Assembly: GCA_016081115.2 (NCBI GenBank)
Contig: CM071930.1
Coordinates: 9,653,419-9,717,418 of the forward strand
DNA from: Rehmannia glutinosa
Taxonomy: Eukaryota > Streptophyta > Magnoliopsida > Lamiales > Orobanchaceae
Length of the DNA stretch: 64,000 nucleotides
Direction: 5' to 3'
Under the pieces are notes generated by a model. That model did not search any database. It saw only the letters and a list, made by a program, of their open reading frames with translations, and was not told the DNA's origin. Below, one piece after another: positions 22,369-33,690 of the stretch. The translations under genes and the position numbers were made by a program. Every line of letters starts with the position of its first letter. The first letter of the stretch is position 1.

Positions 22369-23846
22369 GTTATAGGATCAAAAGTAAAATTTTTGAGTTA
22401 AATGATTGAATATCTAGAAATTTGAAAGTTAAAGAACTAAAACATGAAGGTGACAACTTAGAGAACTAATTCTCAAAAAGGTCCAACTTACAGGACTAAA
22501 AATATTATTTTTCCCGATCACTAAACATAATTTAATGTTTGAGCAAATTATCAAACGTTGGAATTGTGTTTATTGTACACACGAGCGACAAAAGGATAGT
22601 GGTGACATAAGTACATAACTATATATATTATATCCACTTGGTTCGTATATTAATTATTTTCTTGATTGGATGAGATTTGAGGCTTTGATTAGATTCTCCA
22701 TAATTAGTATCGTGGATTGGTGTTATTTCCGAACATTCCTATAAAGTGCAAGTTCGGGCAGATTCCTGCTATTTTATTTATATTTTTAATATTTATTTAA
22801 TATTATTTAATCCCAATTAGAAATTAAATATAGAATAATTGAGAGAAGTCAATGCTAATCTAGTTGCTTTTTTGGTTGTATTAGCCGTTCAAAGACAAAA
22901 TATTTGTATGATTTTCAATTTATTCAATTATAATTTGATGTAATCATGTCTTGCACTAGCACTAATTAATATGGATTTATGACCATATATTTAAAGCACG
23001 TATCTGGTAATATTACAACTTTGTTTTACCAAACTTTCCAGGTCATAAGTATTTTAATTAAAATTTAAGTTTAATTAAAATTTAACTAGTACTCCAAAGT
23101 AGTGTTCTAAAATGCGTTAGACGCTATAGTCGGGCGGTAGACCAGGGCCTAGTGCCTAGGCAGAGCTTGGGTAAAGTTAGGCGAGCCCTAATCGGAATAA
23201 TAATGTAAACGGACAAGGAAGACCTAGCGCCTAAACGGAAACTAATCGGTTTAAGCAGAGATTTTTAGAAAAATTGCTCTAAATAGATGATTTGGGACTA
23301 GATAGGGGCTTTTAACAGAAAGAATAAATTCCTCACTAGGTTAACACTTTAGATTTGAAACTTGAATTGCTTAAAATACTTGTCTAGACTTAATAGTGCA
23401 TAGATGATTGTAAGTTATGTCAATTTTTTTATTTTATAAAAATTAACCAGTTAAATTTAGATAGACCATGGAATATGTATATTAAGTGTAACATGCATCC
23501 AACGTCGTCATTTAATTTATTTAAAAAAACGTCATTTTGATACTTGATTTTTTACAAAATAAACCAGAATATAATGGCAGTTAATTATTTGTTTTTGTCT
23601 TAAAACACCCATCTCCCCCTTGAAAATGAAAAATAAAATGAGAAATTATGCGAAAGGAACAAAAATTAATTATAGAAGTCCAATACTTTTTATTTTATTC
23701 TTTTATATATAAGGATAAGTATATATGTCCTTCCTAAAAAAAGTATATATATATATATATGTCCACATATTAATAACATTATCTTGACTTGAGGACAAAT
23801 ATTATGTGAAAATAAACAGACCAAGTTCACAGGATTTTCAACAATG

Positions 23847-23895
<49 letters not shown>

Positions 23896-24240
23896 CTCAA
23901 TAATAGCAGATAATTGGATAAGGGTACGTTAACGTAGGGCCACGCTGGTAAAATGTGACGGGTAAAGGAAAAATGATCCATGAAGTTGTTGGACTATTTT
24001 CTTTTAAGAAATAAATAATTTCATTAAATTAAACTAGCAATACAATGGTAGAATGCAGAAATAAATCTGTTAAAATACATAAAAGATAAAACTATAAAAG
24101 ATTCATTGCATCTAGGTTAATAATAAAAATAGGCTTAAAAAAATCAAAAATAAAAATATCTGGATAACTGATTTTAACTTTTTTTTTTAAGTGGAGACTA
24201 GAGATAATGGGGTAGCAAAATGAATTCAGTGGACTTATAT
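22369..24240. other. AT-rich intergenic DNA with microsatellites
   Basis: No gene is seen. A G+C-richer stretch at 23110-23260 with repeated gcctag/ggcg words looks like a fragment of a degraded DNA transposon, but it has no clear ends. (TA)n runs lie at about 23743-23760 and 23851-23891. Confidence 0.5.
23851..23891. repeat. (AT)n microsatellite
   Basis: An uninterrupted alternating AT run of about 40 bp. Confidence 0.95.
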
Positions 24241-24269
24241 GTGGTTATTTTGTCTCTTTAAATTATGAA

Positions 24270-25290
24270 GGCTGATTTCAGTTCAAAAAGGGGGAGAATG
24301 TGGCACAAAAACAAGTTGGAAACAAAGGCAGTGGATATAGTGATTCCGAGAATGATACCAACATCTGAGGAATCATTTGTTAACAACTGAACTTGCTTGT
24401 TTGTTTGAAGAGTATTTGATGCGTTTTTGATACTTCTTATTTCAGACTTTTATTCAGGGGGAGATTTGAATTCTTATATTCAGGAGAGATTTAACTGTGC
24501 TTTTGTGCAAAAGATTTTGTCCAGAAATCTGCAAAAATGGGGAGATTGTTAATGTTTGATTTTTCTAAAAAGTCAAACATTATTAGATTTCTTATTTTTC
24601 ATATTTCTGGATAATATTACAACAGTTAAATTTTCAGTTTTTTCTACAAGAGTTATTTTCAGTTTTTATTTCTAACTTGTGGGAAGTTATTAAGTAGTGG
24701 ATGATAGTTTTTTCTACTTCCTTATTTTGTGCAAGTGGTTATGCTTGAGGAAGTTATTCTTTGGAGAAGTTATAAACATCTCTATTTAAAGCAAATCACT
24801 TCTGCAAAAAACGTATGGATTGAGAGTGTGAGATCAAATTGAAGAAATCAAAGAGACACTTTTTTACTCACAAGAAGTTTGCAGGAAGATAATGTGGCCA
24901 ACAATGTTGTTGACATCTTTGGCATCATCTTCCCTAAATTTGTTAGTTTGTTCATTTTGAGAGAGCCTATGTTATAGATGAGTGTATAGGGCGTGAATTG
25001 GAGGATTCTCTTAGTTTGTGATGAAGTATTGCTTATTTTACAAAACTTAAAAATGAGTATATCTTTTTGTCTTGTTGATTTTTGTATTTTTGTATTTTGT
25101 AACAATATTTCATATAAGAGTTTTTGTCCTAGGGACATCATACAAGTATTTTTATTCTTGTACAAAATTTTGAAACTTCTTGTGTTCATTTTAATATCTG
25201 TCATTCCATTTTTGTTGTGATTTGTGTTTCCAAGTTACAAGACTTCCGTTGTGTTATCTAAAGTGTTGGTAACACAATTCACATCACTGC
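24270..25290 (+). mobile_element. Sirevirus-like 3' end: three polypurine tracts and an LTR
   Basis: Three PPT-like motifs occur in order: AAAAAGGGGGAG (24285-24296), CAGGGGGAGA (24455-24464) and AAAAATGGGGAGA (about 24533-24545). The last directly precedes TGTTAATG at 24547, where the LTR begins. The LTR runs about 740 bp to a CA-ending near 25275-25290. No internal coding region precedes the tracts, so only the 3' end of the element survives. Repeated PPTs mark it as Sirevirus-like. The right end is approximate. Confidence 0.7.
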
Positions 25291-25920
25291 ACTATTCAAA
25301 AAATTGGACCCTTCAATTTCTTCAGAACATAATCTGATTTGTTAGTTATTTCGAATCGAAACCTTACTTGTTTGAATTATCCACACAAGCGAAAAAATAC
25401 CGCACCAAATGACGAAATAACAAACAAGAAATTAAAACAAACAAGCAACCCAGTACTATGTGAGAAAACCAATTATTTATAAAATAAATTGAACAAAAGG
25501 ATATAGATTGAGATTATTTCAGACCTTAAATGGCCAAAAAATGTGCATTTAACGATAAACAACAAGAAAAGAAAGAGTAGAAATAGAAAGAGATAGTTTG
25601 AGATAAAATAAGGCTAGAGTTTTTATTTAAGAACCGTGGACTTAAAGCATGAAATTTAGTGCTATATTTTGGAGTAAATATTTTTTTGGGAAATATTTTA
25701 ATATTATTAAGACATGTTTGCTGAAATTCCATTTAAGAAATGTGATAAAATTAGAAATCTATTTTTCATAATAAATGAGCTTTGAAACAAATACAATTGC
25801 ATTTATTCTAATAATCCGTTAAATGTTAACCCAAAATACTTAACAATTTTACATAATGATTTTTACATTTAAAAGGGTCCCAAACAAACTCGCCACTCTA
25901 TTTCTACCTTATATAATTAT
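25291..25920. other. AT-rich intergenic DNA, nothing recognised
   Basis: No gene, repeat boundary or RNA gene is supported. The longest frame (25526-25732, minus) is short and without motifs. Confidence 0.5.
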
Positions 25921-25937
25921 AATAACTATGATTAGTT
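25921..25937. repeat. Left TSD of the SINE (17 bp)
   Basis: AATAACTATGATTAGTT is repeated exactly at 26125-26141. A TSD of this length is typical of LINE-machinery retroposition. Confidence 0.93.
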
Positions 25938-26124
25938 GCCCCAGAGGCAAATAGGCATTGGTAAATAACAAGGTGGTTGGGATGGCATTACTTCGACGTC
26001 GCGGGTTCGAAGGGCTGCTACTTGTGCATATCGCTTGATTTATAACCTACTGGCCAAGGGACTTCTGGTACAGGTGAGGGGTTTCTCCTTTGTGATAAAC
26101 CTTTTAAAAAAAATTCCAAAAAAA
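25938..26124 (+). mobile_element. Plant SINE (Au-like), full length with TSD
   Basis: This 187-bp insertion has a GGTTCGAAG box B (26004-26012), an upstream box-A-like segment, a body containing CTTCTGGTACAGGTG and TTTCTCCTTTGTGATAAAC, and an A-rich tail (about 26106-26124). Such body words are typical of the Au family of plant SINEs, which is recalled rather than searched. The perfect 17-bp TSD shows a retroposed copy. SINEs carry no protein and depend on LINE reverse transcriptase. Confidence 0.85.
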
Positions 26125-26141
26125 AATAACTATGATTAGTT

Positions 26142-28043
26142 TGATGACCTAACTTCTTATCGCCATAGCCGACATTGCATTATTGAATGTATTTTTGCAA
26201 ATTCTACAGATTAGTAGGGCCCCAAACACACCCCCATCAACTTTATAGTTAAGCAAAGATCCTGATTCGTGTTCATGGATCATATTCTATCACCATTATA
26301 TTTATATATGAAATACCCATTAAACTTATAACATGCCCATGGTGTGTTTGGCCTACTTTTTCTTTTCAAAAAAAATATTTGTCCCTTTTCCCCTTTCCCA
26401 CACAACAAACAGGCAAACCAATGGATAAGCAATCACTTTGTATCTCATCTTTTCCAGCATTTTGCAGTGGACAATACATTCCATATTTCTTTGATTGAAA
26501 AAGTTATATAAGTCAGCAAAGTAACATGAGACCCATTCAAACAATATTAATCCAAACATGGTGTAACATACAGGTCATGTGGGCTGCTGCAAAATAGTCT
26601 TACCTATTAAATTGTATGCATCCCATGAAACACTTTTTCTAGAAAACAGGGTTACATATTAAACGTGTAATAAAATCTTGCCCAGTACTAAAAAAAATAC
26701 ACATTGATTATATTCCCAGAGCATATTTAAATTTGGACTGAAAATCGAATCGGATAATTATATAGATCACTAATCGAATTATACCAAAATCTAGTGATTA
26801 ATTAGTAGTGGACTCTTTGTATGTGCCCTAAATTAATCAAAAGTATTTTGTTGTGTAAAAGTTGTCACTAAATACTTTCAGCTTACCGGTATAAATATTA
26901 TATATCTAAATTTACAATTACCTAAAAAATAACGACATTATAGAAAATATTAGTTTTACGTACAACAATTTTATTTACATTTTATAATTATTTTAATATT
27001 TATTGTAAATTATTTTTTTATCGTGGCGTGTCATTTGCAATGGCCAATTATTGATCCAAATAGACATGTACGTAAATACACAAGGTAAAAAACAAAATGC
27101 CCCAAGAATAAAAGGAAAGATATTTGGTGGTAAAAAAAAGTATAATTTGGTGTGCTAATGGGTGGCGAGGAGGCAATCGAATCATTCTCTTGATGTGTGT
27201 CCCCCATTGCCATGTGAATCCACGTATTCATTCTTTTTTACATTAATTCTTGACATCTGAATTGTGTCAAATGTGGGGGCGAAATTTCAATTTTATTATT
27301 ATACATATACCACAATAATAATCCTGTAGAAATTATGATTTTCTGTTAAAAAAAAAATCATGCAACTTTCAACAAGCTCCCAATTCAGTTCTTCGGTCAT
27401 TGAAAGTAGAAAAATCAACATATCCAAATTTCCAGCCAACCCCGCTGTTATGAAACCAATTTCGCTTATGTGAACATCTTCAAAATAACTTTTTCTTTTT
27501 AGATTTTATGTCTCAATCAATACATCATCTCACTTTGAGGGCGTCACTGTGAGCGAAATTAGTATCCAAATCAGCGAGTTTAACCAGGATGTCGAAACGT
27601 GAGTTTTTTTCGGCAAATTTTTTAACTTTCGGCGGCCAAAGAACCGAAATTGATAGTCTTTTGAAAGTTAGAATACTCTTTTAGAAATAGTAATTTCTAC
27701 AAACTATTTTTGTCAATTTTCCACTCTCCGTCCTACTAAGATAGACCGACTTTTCTTTTATGTCCGTCTCTAATTATAGGTTTGTTTCCTTATTAAGAGT
27801 ATTAATTACACGGTAATATGCTAAACTACCCTCATTTAATTCACTTTACTTGAGACTAACAATGATATACTCTCATTTAATGCAATGGTAATGTAGAAAA
27901 ATATGAAAAAAAATTATGATCTTAATTATATTTATTATATTTTGTGTGAAATACTAACTATTGGACTAAAATTACAATTTTGCCCAAATGTGGGTTTGGG
28001 GGTTGTCCTCTTTTAGTTTCCTCGTTGTTGGTCATCATAATTG
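26142..28043. other. AT-rich intergenic DNA
   Basis: No gene is seen. At 27722-27745 the sequence ctccgtcctactaagatag resembles the end of Stowaway-type MITEs, but no matching second end was found. Poly-A/T runs and small inverted repeats are the only other features. Confidence 0.45.
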
Positions 28044-28051
28044 GCGATAAC

Positions 28052-28859
28052 TAGAGGTGTCAAGTGGCTGGGTCATCGGCCCGGCTCTGGCCCGCCCACT
28101 TGGGGCCCAGGACCTAACCCATGAATAGTAATGGTGTCCCCGGGCCGGTCCTAGTAGTATAAGTCGGGCCCCAATTGGGCCCAAATATATGAACCAGTGA
28201 CCCGGCCCGGCCTGTGCCCACCCGAGCCCGGATCAGTTGACTCCAGCCCGGCCGGGCTGGGCTGGGCTTTTTTTTTTTTTTTTTTTTTAAATAGATTCAA
28301 AAGATTTAAAATTATGTTGAGGTAGTAGAGGTTTGAACACCAAACCTCCAAGACACAATCATGTTGCCAAACCATCATGCCAACTTAATTTTTATTAGTA
28401 TATCCTGGAATGTATGTTTACTTAATATTGGAAAAATACTATAACATAATAAATATCCTCTGCAAAATGCGTACTGGCATTAAGTGTAAAATATTTAATA
28501 AATGTATTGTAAGGGATTGGAACTTGGACCTCTTGGTAGGAGATGTAAAAACCTACCACCTTGGCAACTCAATTTTTGATATAAATATTAGATTCATTTA
28601 TACTTAACATAAGAACACACACAAAAAAGAAAAAAAAACAGGCCAGGCCCGTTGGCCCAGCTCGTGAAGCCCGGCCCAGGCCCGGGACCGGCCCACTAGA
28701 GGCGGGCTAGTGGGCCGAGCTGGGCCTACACTTTTATATTTTTATTCAGCCCGGCCCGGCCCGCCTGAGTGGTGAGCTGGGCTAAACCGGCCCGCTTGGA
28801 AGGCGGGTCTAGGTGGGCCTGGGCCGGGCTAGCCCAGCCCGGCCCGTTTGACATGTCTA
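28052..28859. mobile_element. Non-autonomous hAT element, GC-rich (808 bp)
   Basis: The element has TIRs (TAGAGGTGTCAAGTGG at the left; TTTGACATGTCTA at the right, reverse complement TAGACATGTCAAA) and a perfect 8-bp TSD GCGATAAC at 28044-28051 and 28860-28867, as in hAT transposons. Both arms are rich in GGCCCGGC/GCCGGGCC words that can fold on each other. A long T run (about 28267-28287) and AT-rich DNA lie between them. There is no transposase, so it needs one in trans. It ends about 300 bp upstream of the HD-Zip start codon. Confidence 0.92.
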
Positions 28860-28867
28860 GCGATAAC

Positions 28868-29163
28868 TGTAAGTGGGGTTCAAATGGTCAACCAGTGTGT
28901 GTCAGTGTGTGTGAGATACAGAGAGAAGATTGCCACACTATGTGTGAGAGAAAGTGACTTTTCATCATTTCCCCACACACAAATTCCTCTCTCTACTTAT
29001 TCATTGCGTTGATTGTTATTATACTAATCAATCATAGATACCCCACCACACCACACCAATCCACCATTTCTCGCTTACAAAAAGCCTCACCCCCATTCTC
29101 TGCAACTCCTCATTTTCCTCACACCAAAACTAAATCAAATTTTATCCATAAAATTCAAAAAAC
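28868..29163 (+). promoter_or_regulatory. Proximal promoter / 5' UTR of the HD-Zip gene
   Basis: This is the DNA between the hAT element and the ATG. It contains CT-rich and CA-rich stretches typical of plant 5' UTRs. It also holds an inverted pair GATTG (29010-29014) / CAATC (29028-29032) resembling half sites of HD-Zip binding sequences (CAATNATTG). Autoregulation by HD-Zip II proteins is known for the family. Its use here is only inferred. No TATA box is obvious. Confidence 0.4.
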
Positions 29164-29747
29164 ATGGGTATCGATGATTTATGCAATACAGGCCTGGTTT
29201 TAGGGTTAGGGATTTCATCGTCATCGTCAACCGGAGAATATAAATCCAAAAACCCAGCAAAGCTTCATCATCAATTGGGAAAAATTGGCGAGCCATCTTT
29301 GACTCTGACCCTTTCTGGTACGGAGGCCTTCGATCATAATATTAATCCCGTGAATAATTTGTACGGACAAGACAGCGGCGGCGCCTCGTCTCTGATCTCG
29401 AACGTGAGTGTGAAAAGGGAGAGATCGGAGATGGGGAGCGAGGAGGTGGAGATTGAGAGGGTTTCATCGAGGGTCAGCGATGAAGACGATGATGGATCCA
29501 ACGGTCGTAAGAAGCTTAGGCTTACTAAAGCTCAGTCTGCGCTTTTGGAGGAGAGCTTTAAGCATCACAGTACTCTCAATCCTGTGAGTTTTTCTTTCTC
29601 TCTCTAGCTTTTTTTTCTCTCTCTAGGATTTGGCTGATTATAGCTTTTTTTGTTTTTAATTCGTCAGAAAGAAAAGCAGGAATTGGCAAGGGAATTGAAG
29701 CTTAGGCCTCGACAGGTTGAAGTTTGGTTTCAGAATAGAAGAGCCAG
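29164..29747 (+). CDS. HD-Zip class II transcription factor, HAT22-like, exons 1-2 only
   Basis: Exon 1 (29164-29583) encodes the N-terminus typical of the HAT22/HAT9 group (MGIDDLCNTGLVLGLGIS), an LTLTLSG EAR-like repression motif near residue 46, an acidic stretch, and the first part of the homeodomain (RKKLRLTKAQSALLEESF). Intron 1 (29584-29667, GT...AG) is 84 bp. Exon 2 (29668-29747) encodes homeodomain helices 2-3 with recognition helix VEVWFQNRRAR and ends at the conserved HD-Zip II splice site (donor at 29748). The third exon, with the leucine zipper and CPSCE redox motif, was not found downstream to the MULE at 35.5 kb or beyond. Introns 1-2 and the frame are undamaged. Either intron 2 is very long or the gene is truncated. 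The protein would bind DNA as a dimer in the nucleus, usually as a repressor. Confidence 0.85.
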
Positions 29748-30210
29748 GTACTATTCTACAAATTAAAGGAATAATTACAAAAAGGACCTTAAGGTTTGGG
29801 CTAATTTAAAAACAACCCAGAGGGTTATGAGAATTACAATAAACCCATTGAAGTTTGATTTTGTTTTGTTCCAACATGTAATTGTAATATTTCTATAAAT
29901 GTAAGAGAATTTTGTAATACTATTTTTGCTTATTAAAGACCAACATGTAGGACGGAATCAAACTTTAGTGGGATTTTTATAATTTTGAAGTATTTATTTC
30001 TTATGAAATGACAAAAAAGATAAGTTCAGCTAATTTGTAGAAAATAGATATATACACTAATTGTGGTATTTTTTCTTCTTTTTTTTTTTCAAATGAATGT
30101 AAATTATTGTCATGAATTATATGTAGTGATTTTATTGAAGGAATTGTTTGTTTTTGGTACGTGTTACCCTTATTGTGGTATTGTTTCAATTATTGGTCGA
30201 TGACTATTGG
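29748..30210 (+). other. Start of intron 2 with MITE-like sequence
   Basis: After the GT donor at 29748 the sequence from about 29768 (aattacaaaaaggacctt) to about 29990 has loosely complementary ends and words shared with the MITE at 31122-31396. It is probably a degraded relative. No exon is found. Confidence 0.4.
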
Positions 30211-30873
30211 ATTCAGATTTTTTATTCCACTTTTCTGTTCCACCTAGGGTTGCAAATGAACCAAGCTGCTCGTGAGCTATTTAGAGCTCGATTCGATAAA
30301 AACTTGTTCGAGTTCGTTTAATGAGGCTCGTTAAAATAAGCGAACCAAACTCAAACTTAGAGATATTCGGTTTGTTAGCTCGTGAACATGCTCGTTAATA
30401 AGCTCGTGAATAGGCTCAATGGTAGACTCGTATAAATTAAACTAGTAATTTGGCTTTAATTTTAATTTTTCATATTTTTACTTATGATAACATAAAAAAA
30501 TTTCAATAAACTTATTTGTTTGAATAAAATTATGAGTTTTAGTAAATATATTATGCGTTTTAGATATATATGATTTTATTTTTGTAATAAATTGAAGAAT
30601 AATTTAATTTATAATTAATATTTACTAAGTTCGTTTAGGCTCGATTAAGCTCGAAAAAGTTCGTGAGCCATCAATATGTTCGATAAATTTAGGCTCGAGT
30701 TCGACTTGATAATAAACGAGCCAAACTCAAACACTCAAAAGCTCGGTTCGGTTCGATTCGATTGTAGCCCTAGTTCCACCTCTTATTCTATTGTATCTGC
30801 CACAATTATATACTGTTATTCTTTCAATATATAAAATATAGAGTGAAATAGCAAAAGTGGAACATGAGATCTA
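30211..30873. repeat. Older TTCCAC-type MITE split by the hAT element
   Basis: Left of the hAT the sequence reads ttattccacttttctgttcc. Right of it, near 30850-30870, it reads gtggaacatgagatc. Read together these are imperfect inverted ends like those at 58380-58572. The boundaries are approximate and no TSD was found. Confidence 0.4.
30245..30772. mobile_element. Non-autonomous hAT element (528 bp)
   Basis: It is bounded by an exact 8-bp TSD GTTCCACC (30237-30244 and 30773-30780). Ends: TAGGGTTGCAAATGAACC at the left and GATTGTAGCCCTA at the right, imperfect TIRs of hAT type. The body has many GCTCG/CGAGC words in both orientations, which can fold, and no transposase. It lies in presumed intron 2 of the HD-Zip gene, apparently inserted into an older MITE. 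Confidence 0.9.
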
Positions 30874-31023
30874 ATACCATAGCATATTGGTCGAACTTTT
30901 TCTAAACTGACATCAAGTTAGTACAAGTTAAAAGAAAAAAAAAGGAAGTAACCAATATATCACACTGCAGATACAATAATTTAGACCTAATCATGGCAAC
31001 CAAAAAGAATTCTAAACTTTTTC

Positions 31024-31041
31024 TCAAAAAAAAAAAAAAAA
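31024..31041. repeat. Poly-A run
   Basis: An A homopolymer of about 17 bp between two near copies of gaattctaaac (31009 and 31043). Confidence 0.8.
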
Positions 31042-31121
31042 AGAATTCTAAACTTAAGCTCACAACATACACGGATACAGTCCACACGATCAACTCATTT
31101 TCTAGGATATAATATTTTAAA

Positions 31122-31396
31122 GGGATAATTACAAACCCTTGTGGTTTCACCTAATTATAAAAAATCCAACTAACTTTTAAAATTACATAAAGTACCCCTG
31201 AAGTTTGATTCAGTGTTAAAATTAAGGGATAAACTGCAATATTTTTATAAATATAAAGAGTGATCTTGAAATATTTTTTGTTTATGGTGAGTTTAAATGT
31301 TAGACAAATTAAATCTCGGGAATATTTTTTGTAATTTTGAAAGTTAGCTGGATTTTTTTGTAATTAGGTCAAACCTCAAGACTACTTTTGTTCTTC
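31122..31396. mobile_element. MITE with ~55-bp imperfect inverted ends
   Basis: The left arm (about 31128-31187) and right arm (about 31330-31392) are reverse complements over some 55 bp with several mismatches, including the shared core of the type aattaggtcaaacctcaag. The interior is AT-rich and non-coding. A TSD could not be set with confidence, so the superfamily is unassigned. Confidence 0.65.
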
Positions 31397-31720
31397 TTTC
31401 TTTTTTGATTACCTTCCTCGCGTATGTATAAGACCGAATCCATTTGATTTTTAAAAAAAAATTACTAATCCTTAACTTTTCGAGGAATCCTTCATCAGTG
31501 GTTGTGAATAACTGATTTTTTCAATCTTTTCGACCTTGGTTCCGACCCTATTTTAAATATGATACTCTACTAGAAAGTAGTATTTAATTTCGTAACTTAG
31601 TTACTTACAAAACACATCTCAACCACTGTAGCACAAGGCTGATCCCAAATATTACATGTATTTATAATATAATCAACACATATATATGTATATATATATA
31701 TATTATAATGTTGAAATTAA
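31397..31720. other. AT-rich DNA, nothing recognised
   Basis: No exon, RNA gene or element end was found. A TA-rich run lies at about 31680-31705. Confidence 0.4.
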
Positions 31721-31906
31721 TGGCGAAGCTAGGACACCTTAGTGGGGTGAGCCAATACACGAAAATAGGATGCACGGAAGAGAAAACCCAAAAAAATCAT
31801 ATAAATTAGCACTAAATATATTTTTTATAAAAAAATTATCATTAAGTTTTTTTAAGAAAGAAGGGGATGGGAGTCAGGGCCCAAAGTGGCACCTGGATTC
31901 GCCAGT
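31721..31906. mobile_element. Mutator-like MITE (~186 bp)
   Basis: The ends TGGCGAAGCTAGG and CCTGGATTCGCCA are inverted repeats (11 of 13 positions match). Flanks gttgaaattaa and gttgaaataaa suggest a 9-10 bp duplication with a mismatch, as in Mutator-type elements. It shares the TGGCG end motif with 52053-52229. Confidence 0.6.
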
Positions 31907-33002
31907 GGTTGAAATAAAATATGAAATATGATTTGGCAATGAAAGATTTAAATTGTTATATATATATTATTAATATATATGTTATGTGTTGAAATAATAA
32001 TTGAAATATTATACTATTTTACAGTAGAGAATTTAAAGTTGTATTTGGATTGTGTTTAGGGAGTTTAGACAGACACAGAGTTGAAGAGTTCTAAACATGC
32101 ATTATGGGAATGGGAAGAGGCGTGTAGATTAAGCAAAGAAATGAGAAATTTCGTTTCATTGATTTTTATACATTAAAAATAAAAACAAAAATATAAAAAA
32201 GAGAGGATGATAGAATGGATGATGATGGTCATGGGCGTGATGGCCGCGTGAGATGCCCAAACTTTCAGGGAGCCGGTGGGTCACGCCCACGTGATGTTCC
32301 CATGCACCATCCCCCACTCCCTAACCCCACCCCTATCTAAAAAACCATTTTTCATTGACACGAGTGACCACGGGAATTGGATGATAGTCTAGTAGTTAAA
32401 GACTCTCATAGTCAAACTAAATGTATGTGATTTGATTTCCACTAGTCCCTCCATTCCTAATATTTGTACTCAAAAAAATGACTCGGAACTCTACTAACAA
32501 ATTCTTCAAGTGAGATCAGACCGACAACACAAATAAACATCAGAAGGGTTTCGAAGTTGTCTGATTGAAAACCCATCGGATGCTTAAGTCAGCAAAAGAA
32601 TTTAGAGTGAATTTAATATACTAGAGCTAGGAGCTAAAATCACATACCTTATAAATGAGATGATAGCTGCTATTTATATTCGGGATTTCACCTAGCAATG
32701 AAAATTTTGTAATGAAAATAGTACAAAATAAAGGAGGTTGTTGAAGTACGATCTTATTTTAAAAAATAAATTGAGATTCCCCATCTTTTTTAAAAACAAC
32801 TTATAAGCTCATGTCATCTTATTTTAGGAGCTTGTATAATCTTTTCTTAAAAAAAATTACCAAACAAATTTAAAGAACTTATAAGATCTTAATCGTCTTA
32901 TAAAATATTTTGAACATCTTATAAGCTCAGATAAACACCCCAATAAACGAAATTGTTCTGCGCTGTGGCACCATACACCAACTCAACCTAAAAACTTCAG
33001 GA
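31907..33002. other. Non-coding DNA with a short GC-rich island
   Basis: At 32220-32340 a G+C-rich stretch contains a palindromic G-box CACGTG (32288-32293). It has no open frame and may be a conserved non-coding or promoter piece. The text at 32060-32150 has weak resemblance to zipper coding sequence but was rejected as an exon. Confidence 0.35.
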
Positions 33003-33005
33003 TTA

Positions 33006-33638
33006 GAGTATCTCCACAAAACCCACAGTATTTTACAATTGATGAACAATATCCCACTACATGTAGCGGGGTAATATTCATCACTGTAATTTTTTTTGAT
33101 ATTTTCATTTCTTTTTGAATTGTTTTATATTTCTCTCTTATTTGGTAATTCTTATTTTCTTAAGAAACTCTTAATTCTTATATAATAGTAAATTAATATG
33201 TTATATTCCTAATTATTATGTGATATATTTTTATAAATTAATATTTTATTGTTAATTTTTATGTTATGCCCATTTTCACATATACAAATTAAAAATTTAT
33301 TTATTTATTTATAAAAAATCACTTAAAATTAGAGAGAAATCTTAAAATTAAAATAACTTAAAATAAACCAAATAACCTAAAATGCAATTAATTAAAGGGA
33401 GAATTTTTTAAGTATCCACTATGGATAGTGGATACTCTTTTCTACCCATCAACATAAGAAAACTCTTTTTTACCCAATTTGACAAAAATGCCTCTCCTTT
33501 AATTTGAAGATTTTGAATTTTGAATTGATGCAATTAATGCTTTCCTTGAAAATTATGTACACTTTCCCCAAAATACACACACCCCTATGTATAAAATCAG
33601 GTACTCGTATCGTGTCATATCGTGCGATCGTGCCAACC

Positions 33639-33690
<52 letters not shown>

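Noticed and set aside
29009..29203. Open frame overlapping the HD-Zip start
   Set aside because: It lies in another frame and ends inside exon 1. It is the 5' UTR shadow of the HD-Zip gene.
32040..32150. Possible third exon of the HD-Zip gene (cagacacagagttgaag... and agattaagcaaagaaatgag)
   Set aside because: A few words resemble zipper coding sequence, but frame, splice acceptor and the CPSCE motif are absent. Resemblance is too weak.
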